Assembly: GCF_000015165.1 (NCBI RefSeq)
Contig: NC_009485.1
Location: 6,281,501-6,345,500, forward strand
Reading direction: 5' to 3'
Length of the DNA: 64,000 bases
From: Bradyrhizobium sp. BTAi1
Lineage (GTDB): Bacteria; Pseudomonadota; Alphaproteobacteria; Rhizobiales; Xanthobacteraceae
Shown in pieces: positions 43,596-51,802 of this stretch. The translations under genes were made by a program, and so were the position numbers. How positions within the stretch are numbered: the first letter of the stretch is position 1; the number at the start of each line of letters is the position of its first letter. Under the pieces are notes generated by a model. That model did not search any database, had not been told where the DNA came from, and was given only the letters and a program-made list of their open reading frames with translations.

Positions 43596-44731
43596 CGGAC
43601 GCCTCCCTGCTGGGTCGCGGGGCCCTGACTTTGGCCTTGGCGGCGCGGCGCGAGATCGCCGAGCGGCAGCAACGGCACGGGGCCGCCGGACGGGCCGCCG
43701 TCGAGCACGAGCTTCTCGGAGCCGGAGAGCACGCGCTCCATCGTCTCGAGATAAATGCGTTCGCGGGTCACGTTCGGGGCCTTCTTGTACTCGTCATAGA
43801 CCTTGATGAAACGCGCGCTCTGACCCTTGGCCTCGGCGATCGCCTGCTCCTTGTAGCCTTCGGCGACCTGCAGGATCTGCGCGGCGCGGCCGCGCGCATC
43901 CGGCACCACCTTGTTGGCGTAGGTCTGCGCCTCGTTCTGCAGCCGCTCGAGGTCGGCACGGGCCGCCTGAACGTCGCGGAACGCCTCGATCACCTGCGCC
44001 GGTGGGTCGACCTTCTGCATCTGCACCTGGGTGATCTGGATGCCCGAGCCATAATTATCGAGCGTCTTCTGCATCAGCTCCTGCACGTTCTGCTCGATCA
44101 CGGTGCGGGCGCCGGTGAGGATCGGCTGAATGTTGGAACGGCCGATCACCTCGCGCATCGCGCTTTCGGCCACGGCCTTCACCGTGCCCTCAGGGTTCTG
44201 GATGTTGAACAGGAAGTCGGCAGCGCCCTTCGGCTTGATGCGCCACAGCACCGTGACGTCGACATCGACGATGTTCTCGTCGCCGGTCAGCATCAGGCTT
44301 TCCTCGGGAACATCGCGGCCGCCACGGCCACGCCGGCCCGGATCGTCATTGGCGGTGATGCCGATGGAGATCGAATTGACGCGCAGCGCCTTCGGCAGCA
44401 GCACGGTCTCGATCGGATAGGGCAAATGGTAGCGCAGGCCGGGTTGCTCATCACGGACATATTTGCCGAAGCGCAGCACGACGCCGAGCTCTTCGGACTG
44501 CACCCTGTAGAAGCCGGACAGGAGCCAGATCGCGATCGCGCCGACCACGACCAGGAGCACGCCGACGGCGCCGAAGCCGCCCCCCGGAATGAACTGCTGA
44601 AGCCGGTCCTGACCGCGCCGCAGAAGATCTTCGAGGTCCGGTGGCCTTGGACCGACCGGTTGCGGTCCCGAGCCCCAGGGCCCCTTCGGACCCGGACCCC
44701 AAGGGCCTCCGCCCTGATTCTTCCACGCCAT
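43592..44731 (-). CDS. hflK: FtsH protease modulator HflK
   Basis: 379 residues. Gly/Pro/Trp-rich cytoplasmic N-terminus (WKNQGGGPWGPGPKGPWGSG), a transmembrane helix (GAVGVLLVVVGAIAIWLLSG), SPFH domain (VQSEELGVVLRFGKYV onward) and coiled coil with Arg/Ala/Glu repeats (about 240-320). The ATG at 44731 has a strong GGAGGAG SD; a start at 44764 would add an unsupported leader. First gene of hflK-hflC-DUF2065-degP. Confidence 0.96.
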   Translation of the reverse strand: MAWKNQGGGPWGPGPKGPWGSGPQPVGPRPPDLEDLLRRGQDRLQQFIPGGGFGAVGVLLVVVGAIAIWLLSGFYRVQSEELGVVLRFGKYVRDEQPGLRYHLPYPIETVLLPKALRVNSISIGITANDDPGRRGRGGRDVPEESLMLTGDENIVDVDVTVLWRIKPKGAADFLFNIQNPEGTVKAVAESAMREVIGRSNIQPILTGARTVIEQNVQELMQKTLDNYGSGIQITQVQMQKVDPPAQVIEAFRDVQAARADLERLQNEAQTYANKVVPDARGRAAQILQVAEGYKEQAIAEAKGQSARFIKVYDEYKKAPNVTRERIYLETMERVLSGSEKLVLDGGPSGGPVPLLPLGDLAPRRQGQSQGPATQQGGVR

Positions 44732-44793
44732 CGATCGATCTCCTCCGAGAGGCTCATGGTGCACAAACGCCGGCCCCGACGGTGGCCGGTTTA

Positions 44794-44815
44794 TAAGGGA
44801 CGGCCCGGTCCCTTA
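44794..44815. promoter_or_regulatory. Perfect inverted repeat upstream of hflK
   Basis: TAAGGGAC (44794-44801) and GTCCCTTA (44808-44815) with a 6-nt centre GGCCCG. It lies 63 bp upstream of the hflK start and may be an operator or a 5'-UTR hairpin. No known motif recognised. Confidence 0.45.
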
Positions 44816-44981
44816 CAATGTAGCGCTCCAGCTAAGCCCGAACCGGGTTTTGTCAATGTAAACAGCGGCCGAAGCGCTGGTTTGCCGCGGTCAGGGCGGC
44901 CTGGAGCGGCCCAACGACGCGAACTTCATCATTAACGGATGGTCTTGAGATGACGGGACGGCGTCAGGCGGCCGTCAGCGC

Positions 44982-45494
44982 TCACCGCTTCCGGCGATAG
45001 GTCACATAGGAGAAGTCGGCCTGATCGTCCGGTCCCGACGCATGGCGCTCGCGCGCCACCTGCTCCCACCGAGCCGGATCGACGGCCGGAAACAGCGTAT
45101 CGCCCGGCGGGCTCATATGCACCTCGGTGATCTCCAGACGGTCGGCCAGCGGCATCGTCGCGGCATAGATCTCCGCCCCGCCGATGATGGCGATTTCCGC
45201 GGCCGAACGCCGCAGCGCGTCACCGCGGGCGATCGTGAGCGCCTCACCGACCGAGTGGGTCACGATGGCGCCGGGCGCGTGGAACGCGGCATCGCGGGTG
45301 ACGATGATGTTGGTGCGGCCCGGCAGCGGCCGGCGCGGAAACGAGATGAACGTCTTGCGGCCCATGACAATGGGCCGTCCCATCGTCATCGCCTTGAAGC
45401 GCTGCATGTCGCTCTTCTGCCGCCACGGAATCGCACCCGCGGCACCGATCACGCCATTCTCGGCCATTGCGACGATGAGCACGATCTCGATCAT
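44982..45494 (-). CDS. folA: Dihydrofolate reductase
   Basis: 170 residues. Reduces dihydrofolate with NADPH, recycling the product of ThyA next door. Conserved: IVLIVAMAENGVIG, IPWRQKSDMQRFKAMTMG, VMGRKTFISF, LPGRTNIIVT and IIGGAEIYAATMPLADRLEITEV. The ATG at 45494 overlaps the GNAT stop (ATGA, 45491-45494); a longer frame from 45542 lacks support. Confidence 0.96.
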   Translation of the reverse strand: MIEIVLIVAMAENGVIGAAGAIPWRQKSDMQRFKAMTMGRPIVMGRKTFISFPRRPLPGRTNIIVTRDAAFHAPGAIVTHSVGEALTIARGDALRRSAAEIAIIGGAEIYAATMPLADRLEITEVHMSPPGDTLFPAVDPARWEQVARERHASGPDDQADFSYVTYRRKR

Positions 45495-45976
45495 GGCGCC
45501 CGCTCCGCAAGCTGCACCAGCGCCGTGCCCGTCACCTTGCACAGGGTCCAGTCATCCAGCAGCTCGGCGCCGAGCGACTTGTAGAACGTGATCGAGGGCG
45601 CGTTCCAGTCGAGCACCGACCATTGCAGCCGCGCCCAATTGCGCGCGATACAGCGGCGCGCCAGATGGCCGAGCAGCGCCTGGCCGATGCCGTTGCGGCG
45701 GAAGGCGGGCCGCACGAACAAATCTTCGAGATAGATGCCGGGACGGCCTGCGAAGGTGGAGAAGTTGACAAACCAGACCGCGAAGCCGGCGACCTCGCCG
45801 TTCCACTCCGCGATGTCGCAGAACAGCGTGGGATTCTCACAGAACAGTGCGGCGGCAATGTCCGCTTCGGTCGCCACGACCTCGTGCGACAGCTTCTCGT
45901 AGTCGGCGAGTTCCCGGATCAGGGCAAAGACCACGCCGATGTCAGCCGGCCCGGCGCCGCGAATGACCAGCGACAT
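45491..45976 (-). CDS. GNAT family N-acetyltransferase
   Basis: 161 residues, one GNAT domain. The acetyl-CoA loop is VRPAFRRNGIGQALLGHLA (RRNGIG). Overall text (RELADYEKLSHEV; YLEDLFVRP; LDWNAPSITFYKSLGAELLDDW) resembles spermidine/diamine acetyltransferases of the SAT family, but the substrate is unproven. It sits between thyA and folA on the same strand, coupled to folA by a 4-bp overlap. Confidence 0.92.
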   Translation of the reverse strand: MSLVIRGAGPADIGVVFALIRELADYEKLSHEVVATEADIAAALFCENPTLFCDIAEWNGEVAGFAVWFVNFSTFAGRPGIYLEDLFVRPAFRRNGIGQALLGHLARRCIARNWARLQWSVLDWNAPSITFYKSLGAELLDDWTLCKVTGTALVQLAERAP

Positions 45977-45979
45977 CAG

Positions 45980-46774
45980 CTACACCGCCACCTCGGCCTT
46001 GATGTGCGGATGCGGGTCGTAGCCGGCGAGCGCGAAATCCTCGTAGCGGAAGGCGAAGATGTCCTTGACGTCGGGATTGAGCGTCATCGTGGGCAGCGAC
46101 CGCGGCGCACGGGTCAATTGCAGTCGCGCCTGTTCGACGTGGTTGGAGTAGAGATGGACGTCGCCGAAGGAGTGTACGAACTCGCCTGGCTTCAGGCCGG
46201 TCACCTGCGCCACCATCATCGTCAGCAGCGCATAGGAGGCGATGTTGAAGGGGACGCCGAGGAAGACATCAGCCGAGCGCTGATAGAGCTGGCACGACAG
46301 CTTGCCATTGACGACGTAGAACTGGAACAAACAGTGGCACGGCGGCAACGCCATCTTCTCGACATCGGCCGGATTCCACGCCGTGACGATGAGCCGGCGC
46401 GAATCCGGATTGCGCTTGATCATGTCGATCACATTGGCGATCTGGTCGATATGGCCGCCGTCGGGCGTCGGCCAGGAGCGCCATTGATAGCCGTAGACCG
46501 GGCCAAGATCGCCATTGGCATCCGCCCACTCGTCCCAGATCGTGACCCCGTGGTCGTGCAGATATTTGATGTTGGTGTCGCCCCTCAGGAACCACAGCAG
46601 CTCGTGCACGATCGCCTTGAGCGGCAGCCGCTTGGTGGTGACGAGGGGAAAGCCGGCGCCCAGATTGAACCGCATCTGATGGCCGAACACCGACAGCGTG
46701 CCGGTGCCGGTGCGGTCGTGCTTCTCCGCGCCGTCGGACAGGATGCGCTCGAGCAGGTCGTGATATTGGTGCAT
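45980..46774 (-). CDS. thyA: Thymidylate synthase
   Basis: 264 residues, E. coli length. Makes dTMP from dUMP with methylene-tetrahydrofolate. Catalytic Cys146 (LPPCHCLFQFYV), phosphate-binding DSRRLIVTAWNP, folate site RSADVFLGVPFNIASYALL and the C-terminal IKAEVAV. First gene of a thyA-GNAT-folA operon (3 bp gap, then ATGA overlap), which makes the folate cycle partners co-expressed. Confidence 0.98.
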   Translation of the reverse strand: MHQYHDLLERILSDGAEKHDRTGTGTLSVFGHQMRFNLGAGFPLVTTKRLPLKAIVHELLWFLRGDTNIKYLHDHGVTIWDEWADANGDLGPVYGYQWRSWPTPDGGHIDQIANVIDMIKRNPDSRRLIVTAWNPADVEKMALPPCHCLFQFYVVNGKLSCQLYQRSADVFLGVPFNIASYALLTMMVAQVTGLKPGEFVHSFGDVHLYSNHVEQARLQLTRAPRSLPTMTLNPDVKDIFAFRYEDFALAGYDPHPHIKAEVAV

Positions 46775-46921
46775 GGCCGATGCTTGCCGTTAAAACGCAA
46801 GCTGTAGCGGAGGAGATTTCCTCCGGACACAAGATTCAGGCGATTATACCCAGGAAGCTGGCCGCTGTCGAAGCCGCGCAGGCGCGGGAACCCAGGTTCC
46901 CGCCCGCCTCCCGGATTCCCG

Positions 46922-48433
46922 CTACCCCTCCACGAAGACCTCGTCGCGCTTGCGCCGCAGCGCCGGAAGCACGGCCAGGACGAGGAGCGCGGCCGCGATC
47001 GCCAGCAGCGCGGCCGACAGCGGGCGCGTGATGAAGACCGACCAGTCGCCGCGCGAGATCTGCAGCGTCCGGCGCAGATTCTCCTCCATCAGCGTCCCCA
47101 GCACCATGCCGAGCAGCAGCGGCGCGGGCTCGAAATCATGCTTGATCAGCCAGTAACCGAACAGGCCGAAGGCGCCGGCCAGGATCACGTCGACCGGGGC
47201 ATTGTTGATCGAATAAATGCCGATGGCACAGAACACCACGATCGAAGGAAACATCAGCCGGTAGGGCACACGCAGCAGCCGCACCCAGATGCCCACCAGC
47301 GGCAGGTTGATGATGATCAGCATCAGATTGCCGATCCACATTGATGCGATCATGCCCCAGACCAGGTCGGGCTGCTTCTGCATCACCTGTGGTCCGGGCT
47401 GAATGCCGTGGATGGTCATGGCCCCGACCATCAGCGCCATCACCGCATTCGGCGGGATGCCGAGCGTCAGCAGCGGAATGAACGAGGTCTGCGCCGCCGC
47501 ATTATTGGCGCTTTCCGGCGCGGCCACACCCGCGATAGCGCCGCGGCCGAAGCGGGACGGATCGCGCGCGATCTTCTTCTCGAACGTATAGGCGGCGAAG
47601 GAGGCGATCACGGCGCCGCCTCCCGGCAGGATGCCGAGGATCGAACCGAGTATCGTGCCGCGGAAGATCGCCGGCGCCGATTCGGCGAGGTCCTTGCGGG
47701 TCGGCATCAATCCCGTGATTTTCTGCTGCACCAGCTCCCGATCGGATTCGGCGCCGCTGTCGAGGTTGCGGATGATCTCGGCAAAGCCAAACACGCCCAT
47801 GGCGACCGTGGCGAAGCCCAGGCCATCGGCGAGCTCAGGGATATTGAACGACATGCGTGAGGCGCCGGTCTCGAGGTCGGCGCCGACCATCGACAGCAAC
47901 AGGCCGAGCGCGATCATCGCCACCGCCTTGAGCACGCTGCCCTTGGCGAGCACCACCGCAAAAATCAGGCCCAGCACCATCAGCGAAAAATATTCGGCCG
48001 GCCCGAACAGCAGCGCCAGCCTGGTCAGGGGCGCGCCGAGCACGGCGATCAGCACGGTGGCCGCGCAGCCGGCGACGAACGAGCCGATGGCCGCGATCGA
48101 CAAAGCCGGCCCTGCCCGCCCCTGCTTGGCCATCTGGAAACCGTCCAGTGTGGTGACGACCGATGTCGCCTCGCCCGGGATGTTGACCAGGATCGATGTG
48201 GTCGAACCGCCATATTGGGCGCCATAATAGATGCCGGCGAGCATGATCAGGGCGCCGACCGGCGGCAGGCCGAAGGTGATCGGCAGCAGCATCGCGACGG
48301 TCGCGATGGTGCCGATGCCCGGAAGCACCCCGACCAACGTGCCGACCAGCGCGCCGACCAGGCAGAGCAGCAAATTGATCGGGCTCAAGGCGACGGCAAA
48401 GCCATGTGCGAGGTTTTGGAACAGATCGAGCAT
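46922..48433 (-). CDS. Tripartite tricarboxylate transporter large permease (TctA family)
   Basis: 503 residues with about ten to twelve transmembrane helices. TctA signatures: GVLPGIGTIATVAMLLPITFGL near the N-terminus, YGGSTTSILVNIPGEATSVVT, and GGGAVIASFAAYTFEKKIA, plus AAAQTSFIPLLTLGIPPNAVMAL. These permeases import di-/tricarboxylates with TctB and a periplasmic TctC. Downstream of TctB by 7 bp. No TctC gene is in the window, so the binding protein is encoded elsewhere. Confidence 0.95.
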   Translation of the reverse strand: MLDLFQNLAHGFAVALSPINLLLCLVGALVGTLVGVLPGIGTIATVAMLLPITFGLPPVGALIMLAGIYYGAQYGGSTTSILVNIPGEATSVVTTLDGFQMAKQGRAGPALSIAAIGSFVAGCAATVLIAVLGAPLTRLALLFGPAEYFSLMVLGLIFAVVLAKGSVLKAVAMIALGLLLSMVGADLETGASRMSFNIPELADGLGFATVAMGVFGFAEIIRNLDSGAESDRELVQQKITGLMPTRKDLAESAPAIFRGTILGSILGILPGGGAVIASFAAYTFEKKIARDPSRFGRGAIAGVAAPESANNAAAQTSFIPLLTLGIPPNAVMALMVGAMTIHGIQPGPQVMQKQPDLVWGMIASMWIGNLMLIIINLPLVGIWVRLLRVPYRLMFPSIVVFCAIGIYSINNAPVDVILAGAFGLFGYWLIKHDFEPAPLLLGMVLGTLMEENLRRTLQISRGDWSVFITRPLSAALLAIAAALLVLAVLPALRRKRDEVFVEG

Positions 48434-48440
48434 GCCGGCC

Positions 48441-49220
48441 TCACTGCACCAGAAGACGTGGAAACAACGGCATCGGCAGCCCGAGCACGTAAGGAAACAA
48501 CAGCGCGCAGCCCAGGGTCAGGACGACGCCCACGATGAGCGTCTCGCCCCAGCGCGTTTCGGATGTACCGAGCGCGGCGATCAGGAAGCTCGCGAGCGCC
48601 GCGACGATCAGCCCCAGGGGGCGGATCGCCACGGCAAAGCTCAGGATCGCGAGCGACACGAATAACGGCCCACGCCAGTGATAGATCTGGAGCGACGGCC
48701 CCTCGGTCACCAGGCCGATCACGGCGACGGCAGCCCCCATGCCCAGCAGCAGCACGCCGAGCATGCGCGGCGCGGTACCCGGACCGAAGGTGAAGCCCCG
48801 CATGCCCGACAGGTCGCTTGCAGCCCACAGAGCGAACAAGGCGATCGCCATCAGTACGACGCCGCCGAAATAGTCCTGCGGCGCGCGCGGCCGGACCAGC
48901 CAGGTGAACAGCGCGATCGCCATCAACGGATAGGTGTAGATCAGCACGAGCAGCGCATCGGATCGCAGCGTGATCTTGCCGCCCTCCGCCCATTGGCGAA
49001 CGAGTGCCGGCAGCGATTCGACAAGGGCTGCGCCATGCGCCGACATGACCTGCAGCGGAGACCGCACCGCGAGTGCGGCAATCTGGCCCGCGAGCGCCAT
49101 CGCAAGCTCGACGAGTTGCGGCGCAAAGGCGAGGAGCAGGATGATCAATGCGCCGATTGCGTTGCGTGCGGCCGGCGTATTCGCCGCATTATCCGACAAC
49201 TGGCCCGTGGTGTCGGCCAT
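48441..49220 (-). CDS. Tripartite tricarboxylate transporter small permease (TctB family)
   Basis: 259 residues, longer than the usual 140-180. The C-terminal part (about 100-255) has four helices typical of TctB (TYPLMAIALFTWLVRP; VVLMAIALFALWAASDL; MLGVLLLGMGAAVAVIGLV; LVSLAILSFAV to LLFPYVLGLPMPLFP). The N-terminal part (1-95) is an additional hydrophobic region (AIGALIILLLAFAPQLVELAMALAG). Precedes TctA. Confidence 0.85.
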   Translation of the reverse strand: MADTTGQLSDNAANTPAARNAIGALIILLLAFAPQLVELAMALAGQIAALAVRSPLQVMSAHGAALVESLPALVRQWAEGGKITLRSDALLVLIYTYPLMAIALFTWLVRPRAPQDYFGGVVLMAIALFALWAASDLSGMRGFTFGPGTAPRMLGVLLLGMGAAVAVIGLVTEGPSLQIYHWRGPLFVSLAILSFAVAIRPLGLIVAALASFLIAALGTSETRWGETLIVGVVLTLGCALLFPYVLGLPMPLFPRLLVQ

Positions 49221-49316
49221 GCCTCGCCCTCCCCCGATCGACCTTGCCGGCCGACATTGTTCTCGTTTGCGGATCCGAAGCGATCCGGACCCGCTTTGTT
49301 TGCCTAGCGGCTTTCC

Positions 49317-49850
49317 CTAGAGAAGGCCAGCGAAACCAAGGCAGCCTCCCGCGGCCAACAGCCAGAGCGGATTGAGCCGTGTCATCGATGCGACGAGGGC
49401 GGCGATGACGGTCAGTACGAAGCCTGGCCACGTCCGGTCGGAGGCCAGGCCGAGGATCCATGCGCTCGCGGCCATCAGACCGATCGACAGCGGCACCAAT
49501 GCGGCCTGCAGCACGCCGGACCAGCGCGCCTCTCGCGCATTCGCCAGCCAGCGGCTGACGAAATAGGAAAGAACGGCCGTAGGGCCGCACATCGCGATGG
49601 TCGCGACCGCAGCGCCAGCGACGCCTGCGACCGAATAGCCGATCAGGGCGACGATCAGAACGTTGGGTCCGGGCGACAATTGCGACAGCGCGAAGGCGTC
49701 GGCGAACTGCTTGTCGGTCATCCAGTGCCGGACATCGACCGCAACACGATGCAATTCGGGAATCGCGGCAACAGCGCCGCCAATTGCAAACAGCGAGATC
49801 AGCGCAAACGTCCAGAACAGCTGGAAGATCGGATTGTCGTCGCCGCTCAT
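49317..49850 (-). CDS. Chromate transporter half (short-chain ChrA, second unit)
   Basis: 177 residues with five to six transmembrane helices. The ChrA motifs are ISLFAIGGAVAAIPELHR, MTDKQFADAFALSQLSPGPNVL and GPTAVLSYFVSRWLA. One half of a split transporter; the other half is at 49847, and the ATG (49850) overlaps that gene's stop by 4 bp. Pairs of this kind insert in opposite orientations and work as a dimer (family knowledge). Chromate as substrate is unproven. Confidence 0.88.
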   Translation of the reverse strand: MSGDDNPIFQLFWTFALISLFAIGGAVAAIPELHRVAVDVRHWMTDKQFADAFALSQLSPGPNVLIVALIGYSVAGVAGAAVATIAMCGPTAVLSYFVSRWLANAREARWSGVLQAALVPLSIGLMAASAWILGLASDRTWPGFVLTVIAALVASMTRLNPLWLLAAGGCLGFAGLL

Positions 49851-50443
49851 CGCGCCCATCGCATCTTGGCATAGGCCACGGCAAGGCTGAGCGGCACGGC
49901 GACCAGCAGCACCTCCGCCAACGGCAGCCGGGCGAGCCCGATGGCGATGAACACCGCGAGCATGACGGCGAGGCCGAGCACGTCGCTCTTCTTCAAGAGC
50001 GGCGACATCATCCGAAACACCACCGAAGCCAGCAGGCCCACAGCCACGCAGGACACCCCGGCCAGTGCCTGTCGCAGCGCGTCGATCTGCCCGAAATGGC
50101 CGTAGAGCGCCGCCAAGGCGGTGACCAAGAACAGCGGCGGGCCGAGCAGGCCGGCGAAGGCCGCAAGGCCTCCGGCCACGCCGCGCAGACGCGCACCGAA
50201 GACCATCGCGAGGTTGACGATGTTGGGCCCGGGCAGGAAATGGCACAGCGCGAACGTCTCGTTGAACTCCTCGGCCGTCATCCAGCGGTGCTCGTCGACA
50301 ATCGCGCGGCGCGCGAACACCAGCACGCCGCCGAACCCCGACAGCGACATTTTCGCAAAAGCGAAGAAGAGCGTACGAAGACTGGGCGGATCTTTGGCGA
50401 TGTCGGCGCCAGGCGAGGCCGCCGACGCAATTCGGTTAGCCAT
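49847..50443 (-). CDS. Chromate transporter half (short-chain ChrA, first unit)
   Basis: 198 residues with about six transmembrane helices. FFAFAKMSLSGFGGVLVFA, MTAEEFNETFALCHFLPGPN and GLLGPPLFLVTALAALYG are the ChrA_1 motifs. The ATG at 50443 is chosen; the longer frame from 50548 runs towards the tmRNA gene without motifs. Upstream partner of the second half. Confidence 0.88.
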   Translation of the reverse strand: MANRIASAASPGADIAKDPPSLRTLFFAFAKMSLSGFGGVLVFARRAIVDEHRWMTAEEFNETFALCHFLPGPNIVNLAMVFGARLRGVAGGLAAFAGLLGPPLFLVTALAALYGHFGQIDALRQALAGVSCVAVGLLASVVFRMMSPLLKKSDVLGLAVMLAVFIAIGLARLPLAEVLLVAVPLSLAVAYAKMRWAR

Positions 50444-50564
50444 GCCGCACTGTAAGAGGATGAAAACGGGCCTGCCAAGATCGAACCAGGGGTTCCCTGC
50501 AACAGCCCACATTTTTGTCGCACGACGCCGCCCGCAGGGTCTGTGCATCCACCGCCGAGCGGCC

Positions 50565-50570
50565 TATATA
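50565..50570 (+). promoter_or_regulatory. Possible -10 element of ssrA
   Basis: TATATA lies a few bases before the tmRNA acceptor piece; a -35 match at about 50542 (TGTGCA) is weak. Confidence 0.3.
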
Positions 50571-50574
50571 GGGG

Positions 50575-50903
50575 GTGCCGGCTTGCCGGCTATGGAAATA
50601 AATCGCCGTCGAAATAAACCATTCGGACCCGGGGGCGGTACCCGGCGCCTCCACCAAAGTCCGCCTTGGAGACATCTCGGATGTCGGGCTTCGGCGGGGG
50701 CGAAATAGGATCGACGAGGGCGTAAAGGGCGAGCTTTTTCCCGGTATTGTTCCGCCGTTATCGGGCTACTGCAATAGTTGCCAACGACAACTTTGCTCCG
50801 GTTGCTCAGGCTGCGTAACGCAGTTTGAAAGACCACCTTAAAGTCCTAACGGGTTAAGCTCCGTTAGGCGGGGTTCGGAGGCACCTGGCAACAGAAGCCT
50901 CCA
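50575..50903 (+). ncRNA. ssrA: Permuted two-piece tmRNA
   Basis: Alphaproteobacterial, circularly permuted tmRNA. The acceptor piece comes first and ends CGCCTCC-ACCA at 50656; a linker (about 50657-50695) follows; the coding piece starts GGGGGCG (50696-50702), which pairs with CGCCTCC to form the 7-bp acceptor stem. GGATCGACGAGG matches the conserved 5' block. The resume codon GCC is at 50780 and the tag reads ANDNFAPVAQAA before TAA (50816-50818). The 3' part carries CACCTGGCAACAGAAGCC, and GGAGGC/GCCTCC may be its closing hairpin. The outer ends are approximate. Rescues stalled ribosomes. Confidence 0.93.
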
Positions 50904-51178
50904 CTTTACCTTGATCTCACTACCTTGAATCCCATTGAGTTTCACTTTGTCGCGGTTCACTGCCTTGTATTGAGCTGCCTTTCCTGTTCATTCCTTTCCG
51001 TCCGGGCTTTCGCCGTTTGGGGCACCGCCCTATGTCAGATGGAACCGGCTTGGTTGCTGACCCCGGCGCAGAGGCGCGGTACGATGGTTGACGACGAGTC
51101 GGGAACGCTGCTTTTCGAGTGGGCGCGGCAGCCCGGCACAAGCGGGCGGGCGCGCCCCGCGACGATACAGGACCGAAC

Positions 51179-51706
51179 ATGGCGACGGATCATATTCGAT
51201 ACGATGTGTTGGCGCGCGACGCGCTGCGCGGGGTGCTGCGCCGGGTTTTGAGCGATGCCGCCGCCCATGGGCTTCCCGGCGAGCACCATTTCTTCATCAC
51301 CTTCGTGTCCAAGGCCGAAGGCGTGAAGCTCTCGCCGCGGCTGCTGGCGCAGTATCCGGAGGAGATGACGATCATCTTGCAGCACCAGTTCTGGGATCTG
51401 GTGGTGACCGAGGATCGCTTCGAGGTCGGACTGTCGTTCGGCGGCATTCCGGAACGGCTGGTCGTGCCGTTCCACGCCATCAAGAGCTTCTTCGATCCTT
51501 CGGTGCAGTTCGGGCTGCAATTCGAGCCGTCCGAGGCCATTGCCGAGACGCCCGCCAGCCCGAAGCTTCCGGCCGCGCCTGCCCCTGCCGCGCTGGCACC
51601 GGCTCCGGTCGCCGCAGCCAGCGCGGCGGATGACCAGCCGGAGCCGCCCGCTCCCTCCGGAGAAGGCGCGGAGGTCGTTCGCCTCGACCGCTTCCGTAAG
51701 AAGTAG
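51179..51706 (+). CDS. sspB: SspB-type ClpXP adaptor
   Basis: 175 residues, alpha-type SspB. The substrate-binding domain (about 1-120: RDALRGVLRRVLSD, HHFFITFVSK, LQHQFWDLVVTEDRFEVGLSFGGIPERLVVPFHAIKSFFDPSV) is followed by an Ala/Pro-rich linker and the short C-terminal ClpX-binding tail (GAEVVRLDRFRKK). It delivers ssrA-tagged proteins to ClpXP. The ATG at 51179 is used; an upstream start at 51119 is possible but unlikely. Directly downstream of ssrA on the same strand, so tag and adaptor are neighbours. Confidence 0.93.
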   Translation: MATDHIRYDVLARDALRGVLRRVLSDAAAHGLPGEHHFFITFVSKAEGVKLSPRLLAQYPEEMTIILQHQFWDLVVTEDRFEVGLSFGGIPERLVVPFHAIKSFFDPSVQFGLQFEPSEAIAETPASPKLPAAPAPAALAPAPVAAASAADDQPEPPAPSGEGAEVVRLDRFRKK

Positions 51707-51802
51707 GCGCATTCGTCGCGCACGGAACGGCGGATCACGCCATAGATTGAAGCATGCTTGAACCGGAACAGTCCGGTTCGCGACCAATCATGGGCATGCT
51801 TC

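Noticed and set aside
50436..50675. Minus-strand ORF across the tmRNA gene
   Set aside because: Antisense to the permuted tmRNA.
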